Positions 54,358 through 63,506 of a stretch of DNA of 64,000 nt are shown one piece after another. This stretch comes from an uncultured Erythrobacter sp. (GTDB lineage Bacteria; Pseudomonadota; Alphaproteobacteria; Sphingomonadales; Sphingomonadaceae). A model generated the notes under the pieces. It was not told the DNA's origin. It did no database searches and was given only the letters and a program-made list of their open reading frames with translations. The stretch spans positions 597,501 to 661,500 of the forward strand of contig NZ_CANMIJ010000001.1 in assembly GCF_947497915.1 (NCBI RefSeq). The letters run 5' to 3'. A program made the translations under genes and the position numbers. Each line of letters opens with the position of its first letter. The stretch's first letter is position 1.

Positions 54358-55316
54358 TGTGCGATTATTTGGGCCTGAGCCGCTTCGAGTGCAAGAGAGG
54401 GACTTGTTTCAATTCGCACTTCTTTGCCGGTTCGTTGAGCCAGTTCGACTAGCCATTCTTCCTTGAGCTTTGCTTTAAGCGCCGGGTGCACGGTGAGCAG
54501 CAGGATACGTCCTGCTCCCTCGGCCATTTCACCCCGACGCAAAGCCATGCGCGCGCAGGCCCCGACCCGGGAGGTGGCGAAACGTTGAAGCAAAGACGGC
54601 CCCTCAAGCCGAGCAACCAATTGCACGAAACCAAATCCGTTTATGGCGGTGCGTTCATGCGGCCAGTTCGCCAGCGCCGCTTCGAGCGCAGCATCAACTT
54701 GCTTGCGGCCCAATTTGTCCTGAATGGTCGGGAAATCGATCCCGACAGAGCCGCCAATGTCGAACCATTGCACTGCCTGAGCGATGGCGGGAACAGCTGC
54801 CAAGGCAAGTTCGCGCGGGCTGCCATCACCGTCGATGTCGATAAGGGTCATGGCCGGCGTAGTGCTGATCAACAGCGATCCGCCCGGGAAATCAATTTGG
54901 GCAGAGGAGGCCGCATCCCACACGTCTTCCCAAAGTCCCGCAGGGAATCGCGTCACGAGATCGCCGCTCGCAAATATCGAAGCAGGTGGGATATTCGGAT
55001 TGTCATCGCCGAAATAGCGCGCTTGTGCGCGTTTCAACCGGCCGCGCTCGGCAATGGCCTCACGCGTTATGATGAGACGCACATCGCTGCCTTCGGTCGC
55101 ATCGCGCGGCAGGCCGCTGGCATTGATTTCGGTACCGCAGGGGCTGAGACATAACCCGCGCGATGATCCCGCTTGGCGAGATACAATCTTGGCCATTAAA
55201 ATTGTCCGTGCGCAATCTTTGCTTAGCCAAAAGAGTTTGGCGCCGATGATCTGATCATTCTCGATAAGCAAAGCGCGGCTTTCGCCAATGCCTTCTTCGA
55301 TCTGCCAATTAGCCAA
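54354..55316 (-). CDS. RNase E/G-like ribonuclease, short form
   Basis: 320 residues, much shorter than RNase G (about 490). The catalytic core is recognisable: the metal-binding aspartates are in TLIDIDGDG near residue 158 and SVGIDFPTI near residue 194, with ITREAIAERGRLKRAQARYFG upstream. The typical S1 domain and the CPxCxG zinc-link are missing. It may be a reduced RNase or a regulator of RNA decay. It overlaps maf by eight bases and yacG by four, so these genes form one operon. Confidence 0.82.
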   Translation of the reverse strand: MANWQIEEGIGESRALLIENDQIIGAKLFWLSKDCARTILMAKIVSRQAGSSRGLCLSPCGTEINASGLPRDATEGSDVRLIITREAIAERGRLKRAQARYFGDDNPNIPPASIFASGDLVTRFPAGLWEDVWDAASSAQIDFPGGSLLISTTPAMTLIDIDGDGSPRELALAAVPAIAQAVQWFDIGGSVGIDFPTIQDKLGRKQVDAALEAALANWPHERTAINGFGFVQLVARLEGPSLLQRFATSRVGACARMALRRGEMAEGAGRILLLTVHPALKAKLKEEWLVELAQRTGKEVRIETSPSLALEAAQAQIIAQ

Positions 55317-55893
55317 TAGGAAAACCCGCCGATTTCAGCAAAGCGCGCGTTTCATATAGCGGCAAGCCCATCACGCTTGAATGGCTGCCTCTGATCCATT
55401 GGATCAGGCCCTCGGCCGCGCCTTGAATGGCATAGCCGCCCGCTTTGCCGCGCCATTCTTCACTCGCGAGATAGGCGCTAATCTCTTCGCCGCTTAAGGA
55501 TTTGAACCGGACAGTGTTCTCGCTGAGCCTTGATTTCAAAGTACCGTCGGGCGCTTTCAACACTACGCTGGAAAGCACGGTGTGCCGCCTGCCGGATAGC
55601 AGTTCTAGGCATGCCCGCGCTTCGTCCTTGTCTTCGGTCTTGGGCAAGATACGTCGTCCTGCGGCCACCACGGTGTCGCCAGCGAGCACAAAGCCAGCCG
55701 CATCAATTGCAGCGGCTTTTTCTTCACCCATGCGCAGCGCATAATCGCGCGGACGCTCAGCAGGGCGGGGCGTTTCGTCGATGTCGGCAGGCGAAATTGC
55801 GTCCGCAGACAGCCCAAGCCGCGCGAGCAAATCGCGCCTACGCGGGCTGGCAGAAGCCAGCGTCAAACGCGGTGTCAGGTGAGGGGCGCTCAT
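55309..55893 (-). CDS. maf: Maf-family nucleotide pyrophosphatase
   Basis: 194 residues. The N-terminal signature LASASPRRRDLLARLGL binds the triphosphate; DIDETPRPAERP and VLAGDTVVAAGRRILPKTEDKDEA provide the remaining active site. Maf proteins hydrolyse dTTP, UTP or modified NTPs, probably for nucleotide-pool cleaning or division arrest. It lies 15 bases downstream of infA and overlaps the RNase E/G-like gene. Confidence 0.95.
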   Translation of the reverse strand: MSAPHLTPRLTLASASPRRRDLLARLGLSADAISPADIDETPRPAERPRDYALRMGEEKAAAIDAAGFVLAGDTVVAAGRRILPKTEDKDEARACLELLSGRRHTVLSSVVLKAPDGTLKSRLSENTVRFKSLSGEEISAYLASEEWRGKAGGYAIQGAAEGLIQWIRGSHSSVMGLPLYETRALLKSAGFPIG

Positions 55894-55908
55894 TGGCGCG
55901 CCTGCATC

Positions 55909-56169
55909 TTACGGTGTCGGGCCGGGGCCCTGACCGGGGCCGCCGCGACCGGGCATAAAGCGATAAGTGATGCGCGCCTTCGTCAAATCGTACGGTGTCA
56001 GCTCGCACAGCACTTCGTCACCCACGAGAACGCGAATGCGGTTTTTGCGCATTTTACCTGCGGTGTGTCCGAGCACTTCATGGCCGTTTTCAAGCTCCAC
56101 CCGGAACATCGCATTGGGCAGCAGCTCGACGACGCGCCCGCGCATTTCGAGGAGTTCTTCCTTGGCCAT
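55909..56169 (-). CDS. infA: Translation initiation factor IF-1
   Basis: 86 residues. The S1/OB-fold sequence [29 protein letters not shown] and [16 protein letters not shown] and [10 protein letters not shown] is IF-1. The normal protein ends near residue 72; here a Gly/Pro-rich tail ([13 protein letters not shown]) is added, as in several sphingomonads. It is the first gene of the infA-maf-RNase-yacG-tRNA-Phe run. Confidence 0.97.
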   Translation of the reverse strand: MAKEELLEMRGRVVELLPNAMFRVELENGHEVLGHTAGKMRKNRIRVLVGDEVLCELTPYDLTKARITYRFMPGRGGPGQGPGPTP

Positions 56170-56389
56170 GTAATCCCTTCACATTTCAGCGCTGATGATC
56201 GGCGCCGTTTGATATAGGCGCGCCATTTAGCGATGACCTAAGCAAAAGGGAAGCCTTGTGCGACAATTCGCGGGGTAACGCGGAACCAGCCGCGATGCCG
56301 GGGGTTCATCTTTCAAATCGTAACAAGCGGTGCAATTCGATACAATTCAGGCGCTTGTTTAAGCCAAGTGTTTCCTCAAAAGGGCAACC

Positions 56390-59300
56390 ATGATCCTCCC
56401 CGTCTCTCCCCGTGCGAAGTTACGCAGCACTGTATGTGCAGCGTCCGTTTGGATCGGCATTGCCGCTGTGCCTGCCTTTGCGCAGTCACAAGAGGGGGAG
56501 GCTCAACAGGAAAATACTCGCGAAGAGCCAGCCAATGAAATCGGCACAGGCTCCGGAGAAATCGTTGTCCGGGCAGAGCGGCTTCGCGGGCAATTGGATG
56601 TCGAACAAGAGCCCTTGCTCGAACTGGGTGAGGCGGAAATCGCGGCAGAGGGCGTGACCTCTATTGCTGATCTGGTGACGCAAATTAGCAACCAGACCGG
56701 TTCTGCGCGTGGCCGTGGCGGCGGCGGGCGGCCTGTGATCTTGATCAATGGCATTCGAGTCGGATCATTTCGCGAGTTTTCTAACTACCCGCCAGAAGCT
56801 TTGGCGCGGGTCGAGGTGTTTCCAGAAGAGACCGCGCAGCGTTTCGGATTTCCGCCTGATCGCCGCGTAATCAATCTGATCCTCAAAGAAAGCTACCGCA
56901 ACGCCGAAGTCGAATTCGAATTTGAAGGGCCATCGCGCGGCGGATATCATCGGCGCGAACAGGAACTGGGCTTCCTCCAGATTGCCGATGGCGGGCGTAT
57001 CAACGTCAATTTCGAAGCAAACGACACGTCATTTCTGACCGAAGACGAGCGCGGCATAATCCAAACGCCAACGTCGATCTCGGATGTCGCAGGCGATCCC
57101 GATCAGGCCGCATTTCGCAGTCTGGTATCGGACAGCCGCTCTCTTGAGGGGAATATCAGCTGGGCCAAGGCCTACATCGATAGCGGCACTTCGGTCAGCG
57201 CGAATATCAATTACACTCGCAGCGATTCCCTTTCACTTCAGGGGCTTAACACGGTTTCGCTCACCGATCCGTCAGGCGACAGCGCCCTACGGACGTTTGG
57301 TGTGGATACTCCGATCCAGCAGGCGTTCTCCAGTGACACGCTTTCCAGTTCGGGGTCACTGACCAAGCGCGTGAACGCATTCCGCCTGACGAGTTCGTTC
57401 AATGCAAGCCTGACCGAAACCGAGCAAGAGATTGATCGACGCTTTGATACGAGCGGGTTTGAGGCTGATGCATTAGCAGGGACATTCGCTCTTGATGGCG
57501 CGTTGCCGACCAGCGTGGATTCCGGCTTCGATACGGCGAATTCGCGCACCATTACGGGCAACACTCTCACCACATTGCGCGGGCCGATTGTAAACCTGCC
57601 GGGCGGGGAGCTACTGGCGACATTTGATGCGGGCTACACTTGGACCAATCTAGAGACGTCCGACACGCGCAACGTGCAAGAGACCGATCTAACGCGCGGG
57701 CAATTTTCAACCGGCGTGAACCTTGTCATTCCGATCACCAGCCGCCGCACGGGCTTTGCCGATGCACTGGGCAGTTTCACGCTGAACGTTCAGGCTGGGC
57801 TGGATGAGCTTTCCGATTTTGGCACTTTGGGTGATTACACAGTCGGCCTGACTTGGGCGCCGACGGATAAGCTGAACCTGTCGGCGACCTATATCCAACG
57901 GGAGGTTGCCCCGGCGCTTTCATCACTTGGCAATCCAGAAGTCACATTCCTCAATGTGCCCGTGTTCGATTTCACCAATGGTGAGACGGTGCTTGCTACG
58001 GTCACGACGGGCGGCAATCCTGATTTGCTCGCGGAAACGCAGCGCGACTGGAAATTCGCGGCAAACTGGCAATTACCTTTCTGGGAAAACACCCGCTTTA
58101 CGGTCGAGTATATCCGCAACCGTTCGGATGATGTGACGCGCGGCTTTCCGGTCATCTCGCCAGAGATTGAAGCAGCCTTTCCTGACCGGATTACCAGAGA
58201 TGCAGGCGGAACTCTGACCGCGATTGATCGCCGTTTCGTGACATTTGCCGAAACACGCGCAGACCGGCTTCAATTCAGCCTGTTTACGCGCGGCAGTATC
58301 GGTGCAGGCCAGCGCGGGGCCCAAGGTGGCGGGCGTCCCAGTGGCGGCGGAAGGCCGCAGGGCGCTGCATCGGGCGGCGGTGATAGCAGCACGACAGCCG
58401 CGCAATCCGGCGCAAGGCCGCAAGCGTCAGGCCGTCCTCAGGGCCAGGGCAGGCCGGCAAACGGTCGCCCCGGCGGCCCGCCCAGCGCAGAGCAGCGCGC
58501 GGCCTTCATGGAGTTTCGCACCCGCATCTGCGCCGATGATGGTCTTGATGTGCTCACCCGCCTCGTCGAAGCGGCGGAAAATGGCGAAGACTTATCTGCG
58601 ACCATCCCCGGCTTTGACGCGCAGCGATTTGAACGGCTTTTGTCGCGCGTGCGCGATGACAATGGCGATGTCGATCCAGAACGCCTCGCCGCCGTGCGGG
58701 AGCGGATTTGCAGCTTTGATCCGGCCAGCATGGGCGGACGGGGTCCCAGAGGCGAACGCGGCGGATCGCCAACAGGCGGTGAAAACGAAGCACCCGAAGG
58801 CGAGCGTCCGCAAGGCTTTGCCGCATTCCGCGCGATTGCCTGCGCAGATGACGGTGCGGCGCGTATCCGCGCTCTGATCACACGTATCGAGGCAGGTGAA
58901 GACGTGTCTGACGAGCTTCCGGGCTTCGATCCTGCGATGGCGGGTATGATGCTGGGCCGTTTGCGCGATGAGAACGGCAATATCACGGATGAACGCATTG
59001 CGGGTTTGCGCGAACGCTTTTGCTCAAGCGAGCAGGGTGCGGGCGGCCAGAATGGCCAGTCCGGCAGTCAGGCGCGCGGCGGCGGCGGGCCTCCGGGCGG
59101 CTTTAATCCGCTTGCGCGGCGTTCCTTCCAGGGGTTCCGTTACTTCCTCTCGCTCAATCACACAGTTGAGCTTGAGAATGAGATCCTGATCGCGCCGGGT
59201 TTGGCGCCGCTTGATCAGCTGAGCGGCGATGCCACCGGTGCATTTGGCTTCCCGCGCCACAGCACGCGGCTGGAGGGCGGCATTTTCGGCTCTGGCGTCG

Positions 59301-59608
59301 GAATGCGGGTGTCTGGCCGCTACACGGGCGAAACCCGCCTCAATGGCTCTGGCCTCGCAGGCAGCAGCGATCTGTTTTTTGAAGACCTGATCCGTTTTGA
59401 CCTACGCGTCTTCTCCAATGTGGGCGAGCTCGTTGGCAAGAATGACGGCGCGCTCAAAAACCTGCGCATCAGCCTGCGCGCAGACAATATCTTCGACGCG
59501 CGCCGTGATGTCACAGACGAAAGCGGCAACACGCCAATCAATTACCAACCGTTCCTGATCGACCCAACGGGCCGATATATCGGAATCGATATCAGAAAAT
59601 TGTTTTAG
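56390..59608 (+). CDS. TonB-dependent receptor with a duplicated Cys-containing insert
   Basis: 1072 residues. After a signal peptide, GEIVVRAERL is a TonB-box-like start and residues ~80-170 form the plug (RPVILINGIRVGSFREFSNYPPEALARVEVFPEE). Beta-barrel strands follow to about residue 635. Then comes a ~275-residue insert: Gly/Arg/Pro/Gln-rich linkers around two copies of a 67-residue unit (about residues 704-770 and 809-875), each with CADDG at the start and RERxCS at the end. The barrel resumes at FQGFRYFLSLNHT and ends with a terminal Phe (DIRKLF). AAAAGGG precedes ATG 56390. The substrate is unknown; the insert is probably an outer-surface loop. Confidence 0.88.
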   Translation: MILPVSPRAKLRSTVCAASVWIGIAAVPAFAQSQEGEAQQENTREEPANEIGTGSGEIVVRAERLRGQLDVEQEPLLELGEAEIAAEGVTSIADLVTQISNQTGSARGRGGGGRPVILINGIRVGSFREFSNYPPEALARVEVFPEETAQRFGFPPDRRVINLILKESYRNAEVEFEFEGPSRGGYHRREQELGFLQIADGGRINVNFEANDTSFLTEDERGIIQTPTSISDVAGDPDQAAFRSLVSDSRSLEGNISWAKAYIDSGTSVSANINYTRSDSLSLQGLNTVSLTDPSGDSALRTFGVDTPIQQAFSSDTLSSSGSLTKRVNAFRLTSSFNASLTETEQEIDRRFDTSGFEADALAGTFALDGALPTSVDSGFDTANSRTITGNTLTTLRGPIVNLPGGELLATFDAGYTWTNLETSDTRNVQETDLTRGQFSTGVNLVIPITSRRTGFADALGSFTLNVQAGLDELSDFGTLGDYTVGLTWAPTDKLNLSATYIQREVAPALSSLGNPEVTFLNVPVFDFTNGETVLATVTTGGNPDLLAETQRDWKFAANWQLPFWENTRFTVEYIRNRSDDVTRGFPVISPEIEAAFPDRITRDAGGTLTAIDRRFVTFAETRADRLQFSLFTRGSIGAGQRGAQGGGRPSGGGRPQGAASGGGDSSTTAAQSGARPQASGRPQGQGRPANGRPGGPPSAEQRAAFMEFRTRICADDGLDVLTRLVEAAENGEDLSATIPGFDAQRFERLLSRVRDDNGDVDPERLAAVRERICSFDPASMGGRGPRGERGGSPTGGENEAPEGERPQGFAAFRAIACADDGAARIRALITRIEAGEDVSDELPGFDPAMAGMMLGRLRDENGNITDERIAGLRERFCSSEQGAGGQNGQSGSQARGGGGPPGGFNPLARRSFQGFRYFLSLNHTVELENEILIAPGLAPLDQLSGDATGAFGFPRHSTRLEGGIFGSGVGMRVSGRYTGETRLNGSGLAGSSDLFFEDLIRFDLRVFSNVGELVGKNDGALKNLRISLRADNIFDARRDVTDESGNTPINYQPFLIDPTGRYIGIDIRKLF

Positions 59609-60423
59609 TCGAGGCTAACCTTCGGAAACAGAATGCGCTGATGACGCTTCGCTTCGAATGGCATCCACTCGCCTTCTTTCTGTGAAAGACGATCCGCGAG
59701 AGCCATCATAACCGATGGGTTCACGCCCAGACCGCAATGGCTCGCATACACTTCGATGTTCTCAAACGGCTGCGTCTCGTGGCCTTTGTGCGCGTGCTGC
59801 ACACTACCGCGCCAGTGAACAACGCCGTCGGTCTTGGTCCAGATTGATGTGGTCGGCACAGGCGGTGCGATGTCGAGCCCTTCGAACTGGCCGCCGCGCA
59901 GCTTCTCTGGCTCGTCGCCGTTAAACAGCTTGAACAGGCGCGCTGCATTGGTGTGGTTGCGATCATCGGAGATCGGACTGCCGAGGCTGATAACCTGACG
60001 CACTTTGTCCGGATGCAATTTCGCCAGCTCGCGTGCGAGCACGCCGCCAAGGCTCCAACCGATCAGCGATACTGCGCGTCCGCTCTCTTTGTGCTGGCGG
60101 GTCAATTGATGTTCGAGTTTCGACAGGAGCTCTTCGTTCACGCGAAGATTGCGTCCCGCGTCCCAGCCATGCGCGTCATAGTTCAGCCGTTTAAGCAGAC
60201 GGCGCATCGGCACGGTGGAACTGTTTGTCGCCATAAAGCCCGGCAGCGCCATGACAGGATGACCATCGCCTTTTGGCAAAGTCGCGAGCAACGGCATCAT
60301 TGCGTAAAGCGCGCCGAGTTCGAAGAAGGCGCGGCCTTCGGCGAGAGTCCAGAACCGGTTGGGCGGAACTGCTGCGGGCAGTTCTAGTCCACCGGCATGC
60401 GGGCTGGGTGCCATGCTTGCCAT
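59605..60423 (-). CDS. Lipase/esterase-like alpha/beta hydrolase
   Basis: 272 residues. The nucleophile elbow is LIGWSLGGVLARELAKLHPDKV with an oxyanion region HPVMALPGFMATNSS; a candidate catalytic His is in YASHCGLGVNPSVM. The layout resembles triacylglycerol lipase-like or palmitoyl-thioesterase-like hydrolases. The ATG overlaps the stop of the wax ester synthase gene (TAATG), so it is likely to turn over or process products of that enzyme; this link is inference. There is no signal peptide. The 3' end overlaps the TonB receptor gene by four bases. Confidence 0.87.
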   Translation of the reverse strand: MASMAPSPHAGGLELPAAVPPNRFWTLAEGRAFFELGALYAMMPLLATLPKGDGHPVMALPGFMATNSSTVPMRRLLKRLNYDAHGWDAGRNLRVNEELLSKLEHQLTRQHKESGRAVSLIGWSLGGVLARELAKLHPDKVRQVISLGSPISDDRNHTNAARLFKLFNGDEPEKLRGGQFEGLDIAPPVPTTSIWTKTDGVVHWRGSVQHAHKGHETQPFENIEVYASHCGLGVNPSVMMALADRLSQKEGEWMPFEAKRHQRILFPKVSLD

Positions 60424-62036
60424 TATTTCGTCTCCTTCGACTTGCGACCGATAGTTGTTGTTGGTTTGCGCTTTGCAGGCTTTTTGCGCGCCGTACTTGT
60501 CTTTGCTGGCGCCGCCTTTTTCGCAGGTGTTGTTTTTCTAGCAGGGGCTTTCTTAGCCCGCGCTGTACGCGCCGCAGGCTTGGCTGCAGCGGGCGTTGAC
60601 TCAGGCTTCGCATCCACCGCTTTTGCCGCAGCGAGCAGCTCGTCAAAGCTTTCCTGCAGGCATTCCGAATAAAACTCGGGATCAGGCATAATGTCGCGGC
60701 AGGCGGTGAAGCTTATATAGGCCTCATCAACGTAACTTTGCACGACGTGCGCGAGGCCCAGTCCGTCCGTCAGACAGATCAGTGAGAGTGCCATGCTCTC
60801 CATGCGCGCGCCAGACGAATAGATGTGAACCGGCGGGCCGGGCACATTCGTCACAACCGTGTTGAACGGCATGGCGAGTTTGTGCGCGATGCTGACCCGG
60901 CTGAACAATTGCGCGCCCAGAGCCATATAGAGCAGCGGGTTGACCTTGCTGACTTCCGTCATTGTCCGCGCGCCCAGAGCGTTCGTCATGGCTTTGGAAT
61001 TGCTGGTCTGGCCAAAGACGTATTCGAGCCGTTCTTTTGGATCGGAAAGGTGCGTGCCGAGCGGCGCAACCATTGCTGCGACCTGATTGCCCATATCGCC
61101 TTTCTCTTCCTTACCGCGGACAGAGATTGGCGCCATGGCTGTCATGGTCGTTTTGGGCAGATCGCCCTTTGATGTGAGATATTTGTTCAGCGCCCCGCCA
61201 ATAATCGCGATGGCGACATCGTTGACCTTGGCATCAGGCAGCAGCGCGCGGATCGCCTTTACATCTGCGAGCGGGAAACTTGCCCCTTCGACAACGCGGT
61301 GGGCCGAAATTGAGCGGTTAAAACGGGTGCGCGGTGGCACCATGTCCGTGCTCAGTTTGAACTCGCGCGTTACCAGCCCTTTGATCGCGCTCGCGACACC
61401 GGGAACAGCCTGAGCTGCGACTTGCGCCTGCTTGAATGGGTTCAGGATCGCATTGACGTAGGATTTGCCCAGCAATTCGACGGGGCCAGGCACTTTTTCC
61501 GGCTTCCACTCATCGGGGGTGTTCGGCGCGGCGGTGCTGGGCGTGACTGTATGGAGAGCCTCCATCAGATCGATCCCGCTCATCCCGTCAATCGCGGCGT
61601 GGTGAACTTTTGTTACGAAGGCAAAACAGCCCGGCGGGTAATCGCGGACGTTGTCGAGTCCCTCGATCACCGTGAATTCCCAAGGCGGGCGGTTCAGATC
61701 GAGCGGGCGGGCGTGGATACGCGCCGCCTGAATGCACAACTGACGCCAATCGCCCGGTTTGGGCAGCGCGACGTGGCGGACATGATATTCTAGGTCGAAA
61801 TCAGGATCCTCGATCCAATAAGGATAATCGAGGTCAAACGGCACCCGTACAAGGCGTTGGCGCATCGTCTTGGAAAGCTGCATCCGGCTTTCGATGAAGC
61901 CAAGAATGTCTTTAAACCGAACGAAGCCGCCCGGGGCGGTTTCCGGATTGTAAATCAAGACGCTGCCGATATGCATCGGCGAATTTGGCGATTCCATCGC
62001 TACAAACGATGAATCCATGCCCTGCAATTGGCGCAA
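60423..62036 (-). CDS. Wax ester synthase/diacylglycerol acyltransferase with lysine-rich tail
   Basis: 537 residues; transfers acyl groups from acyl-CoA to fatty alcohols or diacylglycerol, storing lipid. The catalytic HHxxxDG is in TKVHHAAIDGMSGIDL near residue 140, with the N-terminal LQGMDSSFVAMESPNSPMHIGS and late NVPGPP motif. Residues ~470-537 are a low-complexity Ala/Lys/Arg/Pro/Thr tail (ARKTTPAKKAAPAKTSTARK) like histone H1 or PhaF tails. TTG 62036 is preferred because AGGAGAG ends four bases upstream; ATG 62018 is too far from it. The promoter contains a nested inverted repeat. Confidence 0.92.
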   Translation of the reverse strand: MRQLQGMDSSFVAMESPNSPMHIGSVLIYNPETAPGGFVRFKDILGFIESRMQLSKTMRQRLVRVPFDLDYPYWIEDPDFDLEYHVRHVALPKPGDWRQLCIQAARIHARPLDLNRPPWEFTVIEGLDNVRDYPPGCFAFVTKVHHAAIDGMSGIDLMEALHTVTPSTAAPNTPDEWKPEKVPGPVELLGKSYVNAILNPFKQAQVAAQAVPGVASAIKGLVTREFKLSTDMVPPRTRFNRSISAHRVVEGASFPLADVKAIRALLPDAKVNDVAIAIIGGALNKYLTSKGDLPKTTMTAMAPISVRGKEEKGDMGNQVAAMVAPLGTHLSDPKERLEYVFGQTSNSKAMTNALGARTMTEVSKVNPLLYMALGAQLFSRVSIAHKLAMPFNTVVTNVPGPPVHIYSSGARMESMALSLICLTDGLGLAHVVQSYVDEAYISFTACRDIMPDPEFYSECLQESFDELLAAAKAVDAKPESTPAAAKPAARTARAKKAPARKTTPAKKAAPAKTSTARKKPAKRKPTTTIGRKSKETK

Positions 62037-62119
62037 GGGTCTCTCCTACTGGGCCGCCGCAGATACGACGGCTACGGCCTTTTAGGCTCTATGACCGTTG
62101 GGTAAGCGTGTTTCATTCG

Positions 62120-62160
62120 TGTGACAACCTTACGCAAGCGTTAGTGTTGCGATTGTCACA
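62120..62160. promoter_or_regulatory. Nested inverted repeat upstream of the wax ester synthase gene
   Basis: TGTGACAA (62120-62127) and TTGTCACA (62153-62160) are perfect inverted copies; inside them CGCAA (62133) and TTGCG (62147) also pair, and ACGCAAGCGT is itself near-palindromic. It lies about 85 bases before the gene on the minus strand and could be a regulator-binding site. Confidence 0.45.
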
Positions 62161-62173
62161 ATCTGTGTGAAAT

Positions 62174-63391
62174 TTAATTGCTTAGGCCGCTTTCGGCCAT
62201 CGCTTCGGCTGCGGCGACCCCGCTCGACCATGCCCATTGGAAGTTATATCCGCCCAGCCAGCCTGTGACATCAACCGCTTCACCAATTGCATAGAGGCCT
62301 GGGACGTGTTTTGCCTCCATCGTTCGTGACGATAATTCAGCGGTCGAAATGCCGCCGATGGTCACTTCGGCTTTGGCAAAGCCCTCTGTCCCGTTGGGTG
62401 AGAAGCGCCAATTGCCCAGCTGTTCACCCGCGCTACGCAGCGCTTTATCAGGGACATTGCTAAATTCTGTTTCAATGCCGATCCGGTCTGCCAAGGCATT
62501 GGCCAATCGATCCGGCAGGTGATGCCGCAAGACGGTGCGCAGATTTGCGCGGGGATAGTCCTTCTTCAAACCGATAAGCCATTCTGCATCCGCTTCGGGC
62601 AGGAAAGTGATCCCGATCTCTTCGCCACTGCGCCAGTATGACGAGATTTGCAGGATCGCGGGGCCAGATAGCCCTTTATGCGTGAACAAAGCCGCCTCTT
62701 CGAACTCGGCCTTTTTCTTGCCGCTGCCTGCGCGGGCTTTCACCGGAGCAGAGACGCCGGACAGCTCGCGGAACAACACATCGTCGCCGCCCAGCGTGAG
62801 CGGGACGAGCGCCGGACGCGGCTCCACCACTTTCAACCCGAACTGCCGCGCCAGATCATAGGCGAACCCTGTGGCGCCCATTTTCGGGATAGAAGGCCCG
62901 CCCGTCCCAATTACGAGATTGGGCGCGGTGTAAATCTGTCCGTTCGCCATGACGGCAAAACGGCCCGCATCATGCTCAACGGCGGTTACTTCCGCTTCGC
63001 ACAGCACATTGACTTTATCTTTGGGGCATTCATCGAGCAGCATCTGCACGATCTGGCTTGCCGAACCGTCACAGAACAGCTGGCCCAGCGTTTTTTCGTG
63101 AAATTCGATTTCGTGCCGTTTCACAAGGTCGATAAAATCCTGCGCGGTGTAGCGGGCAAGGGCGGATTTCGCGAAGTGGGGGTTGTCCGACAGGAAATTG
63201 CCCGGCCCGGCATTCACATTGGTGAAGTTGCAGCGCCCGCCGCCTGAAATCAGGATTTTCTTGCCCGGCTTATCCGCCTTTTCCAGAACGGCGACGCGCA
63301 AACCCTTTTGGCCCGCGCGCGCGGCGCACATCAGGCCAGCGGCCCCTGCGCCAAGGACAATGACATCGTAGCTGTTTGGATTGGCTGACAT
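62174..63391 (-). CDS. HI0933-family flavoprotein (BaiN/RdsA-like)
   Basis: 405 residues. The FAD-binding motif is VIVLGAGAAGLMCAARAGQKGLRVAVLEKADKPGKK, followed by ILISGGGRCNFTNVN, the family signature; the C-terminus EAVDVTGWLGGYNFQWAWSSG closes the FAD site. The family fold is an NAD(P)/FAD-dependent oxidoreductase; members have been linked to reduction of bile acid intermediates or remain uncharacterised. A cytoplasmic location is predicted. It is a single gene between two terminator or promoter regions. Confidence 0.92.
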   Translation of the reverse strand: MSANPNSYDVIVLGAGAAGLMCAARAGQKGLRVAVLEKADKPGKKILISGGGRCNFTNVNAGPGNFLSDNPHFAKSALARYTAQDFIDLVKRHEIEFHEKTLGQLFCDGSASQIVQMLLDECPKDKVNVLCEAEVTAVEHDAGRFAVMANGQIYTAPNLVIGTGGPSIPKMGATGFAYDLARQFGLKVVEPRPALVPLTLGGDDVLFRELSGVSAPVKARAGSGKKKAEFEEAALFTHKGLSGPAILQISSYWRSGEEIGITFLPEADAEWLIGLKKDYPRANLRTVLRHHLPDRLANALADRIGIETEFSNVPDKALRSAGEQLGNWRFSPNGTEGFAKAEVTIGGISTAELSSRTMEAKHVPGLYAIGEAVDVTGWLGGYNFQWAWSSGVAAAEAMAESGLSN

Positions 63392-63438
63392 TCAGGCGCG
63401 ATAGGCGCGCTATGCAGGAAAGCCAATCATACTGATAC

Positions 63439-63486
63439 AAAAAGGCGGAGCGGAACCTGCCGGGGCAGGGCAAGTTTCCGCTCCGC
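63439..63486 (-). terminator. Intrinsic terminator after the heme peroxidase-like gene
   Basis: On the minus strand GCGGAGCGGAA and TTCCGCTCCGC form an 11-bp stem enclosing a smaller hairpin, followed by CTTTTTG. It lies about 20 bases after the stop at 63507 and upstream of the flavoprotein gene. Confidence 0.8.
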
Positions 63487-63506
63487 TTTCGCGTGATGAC
63501 GGCCGG

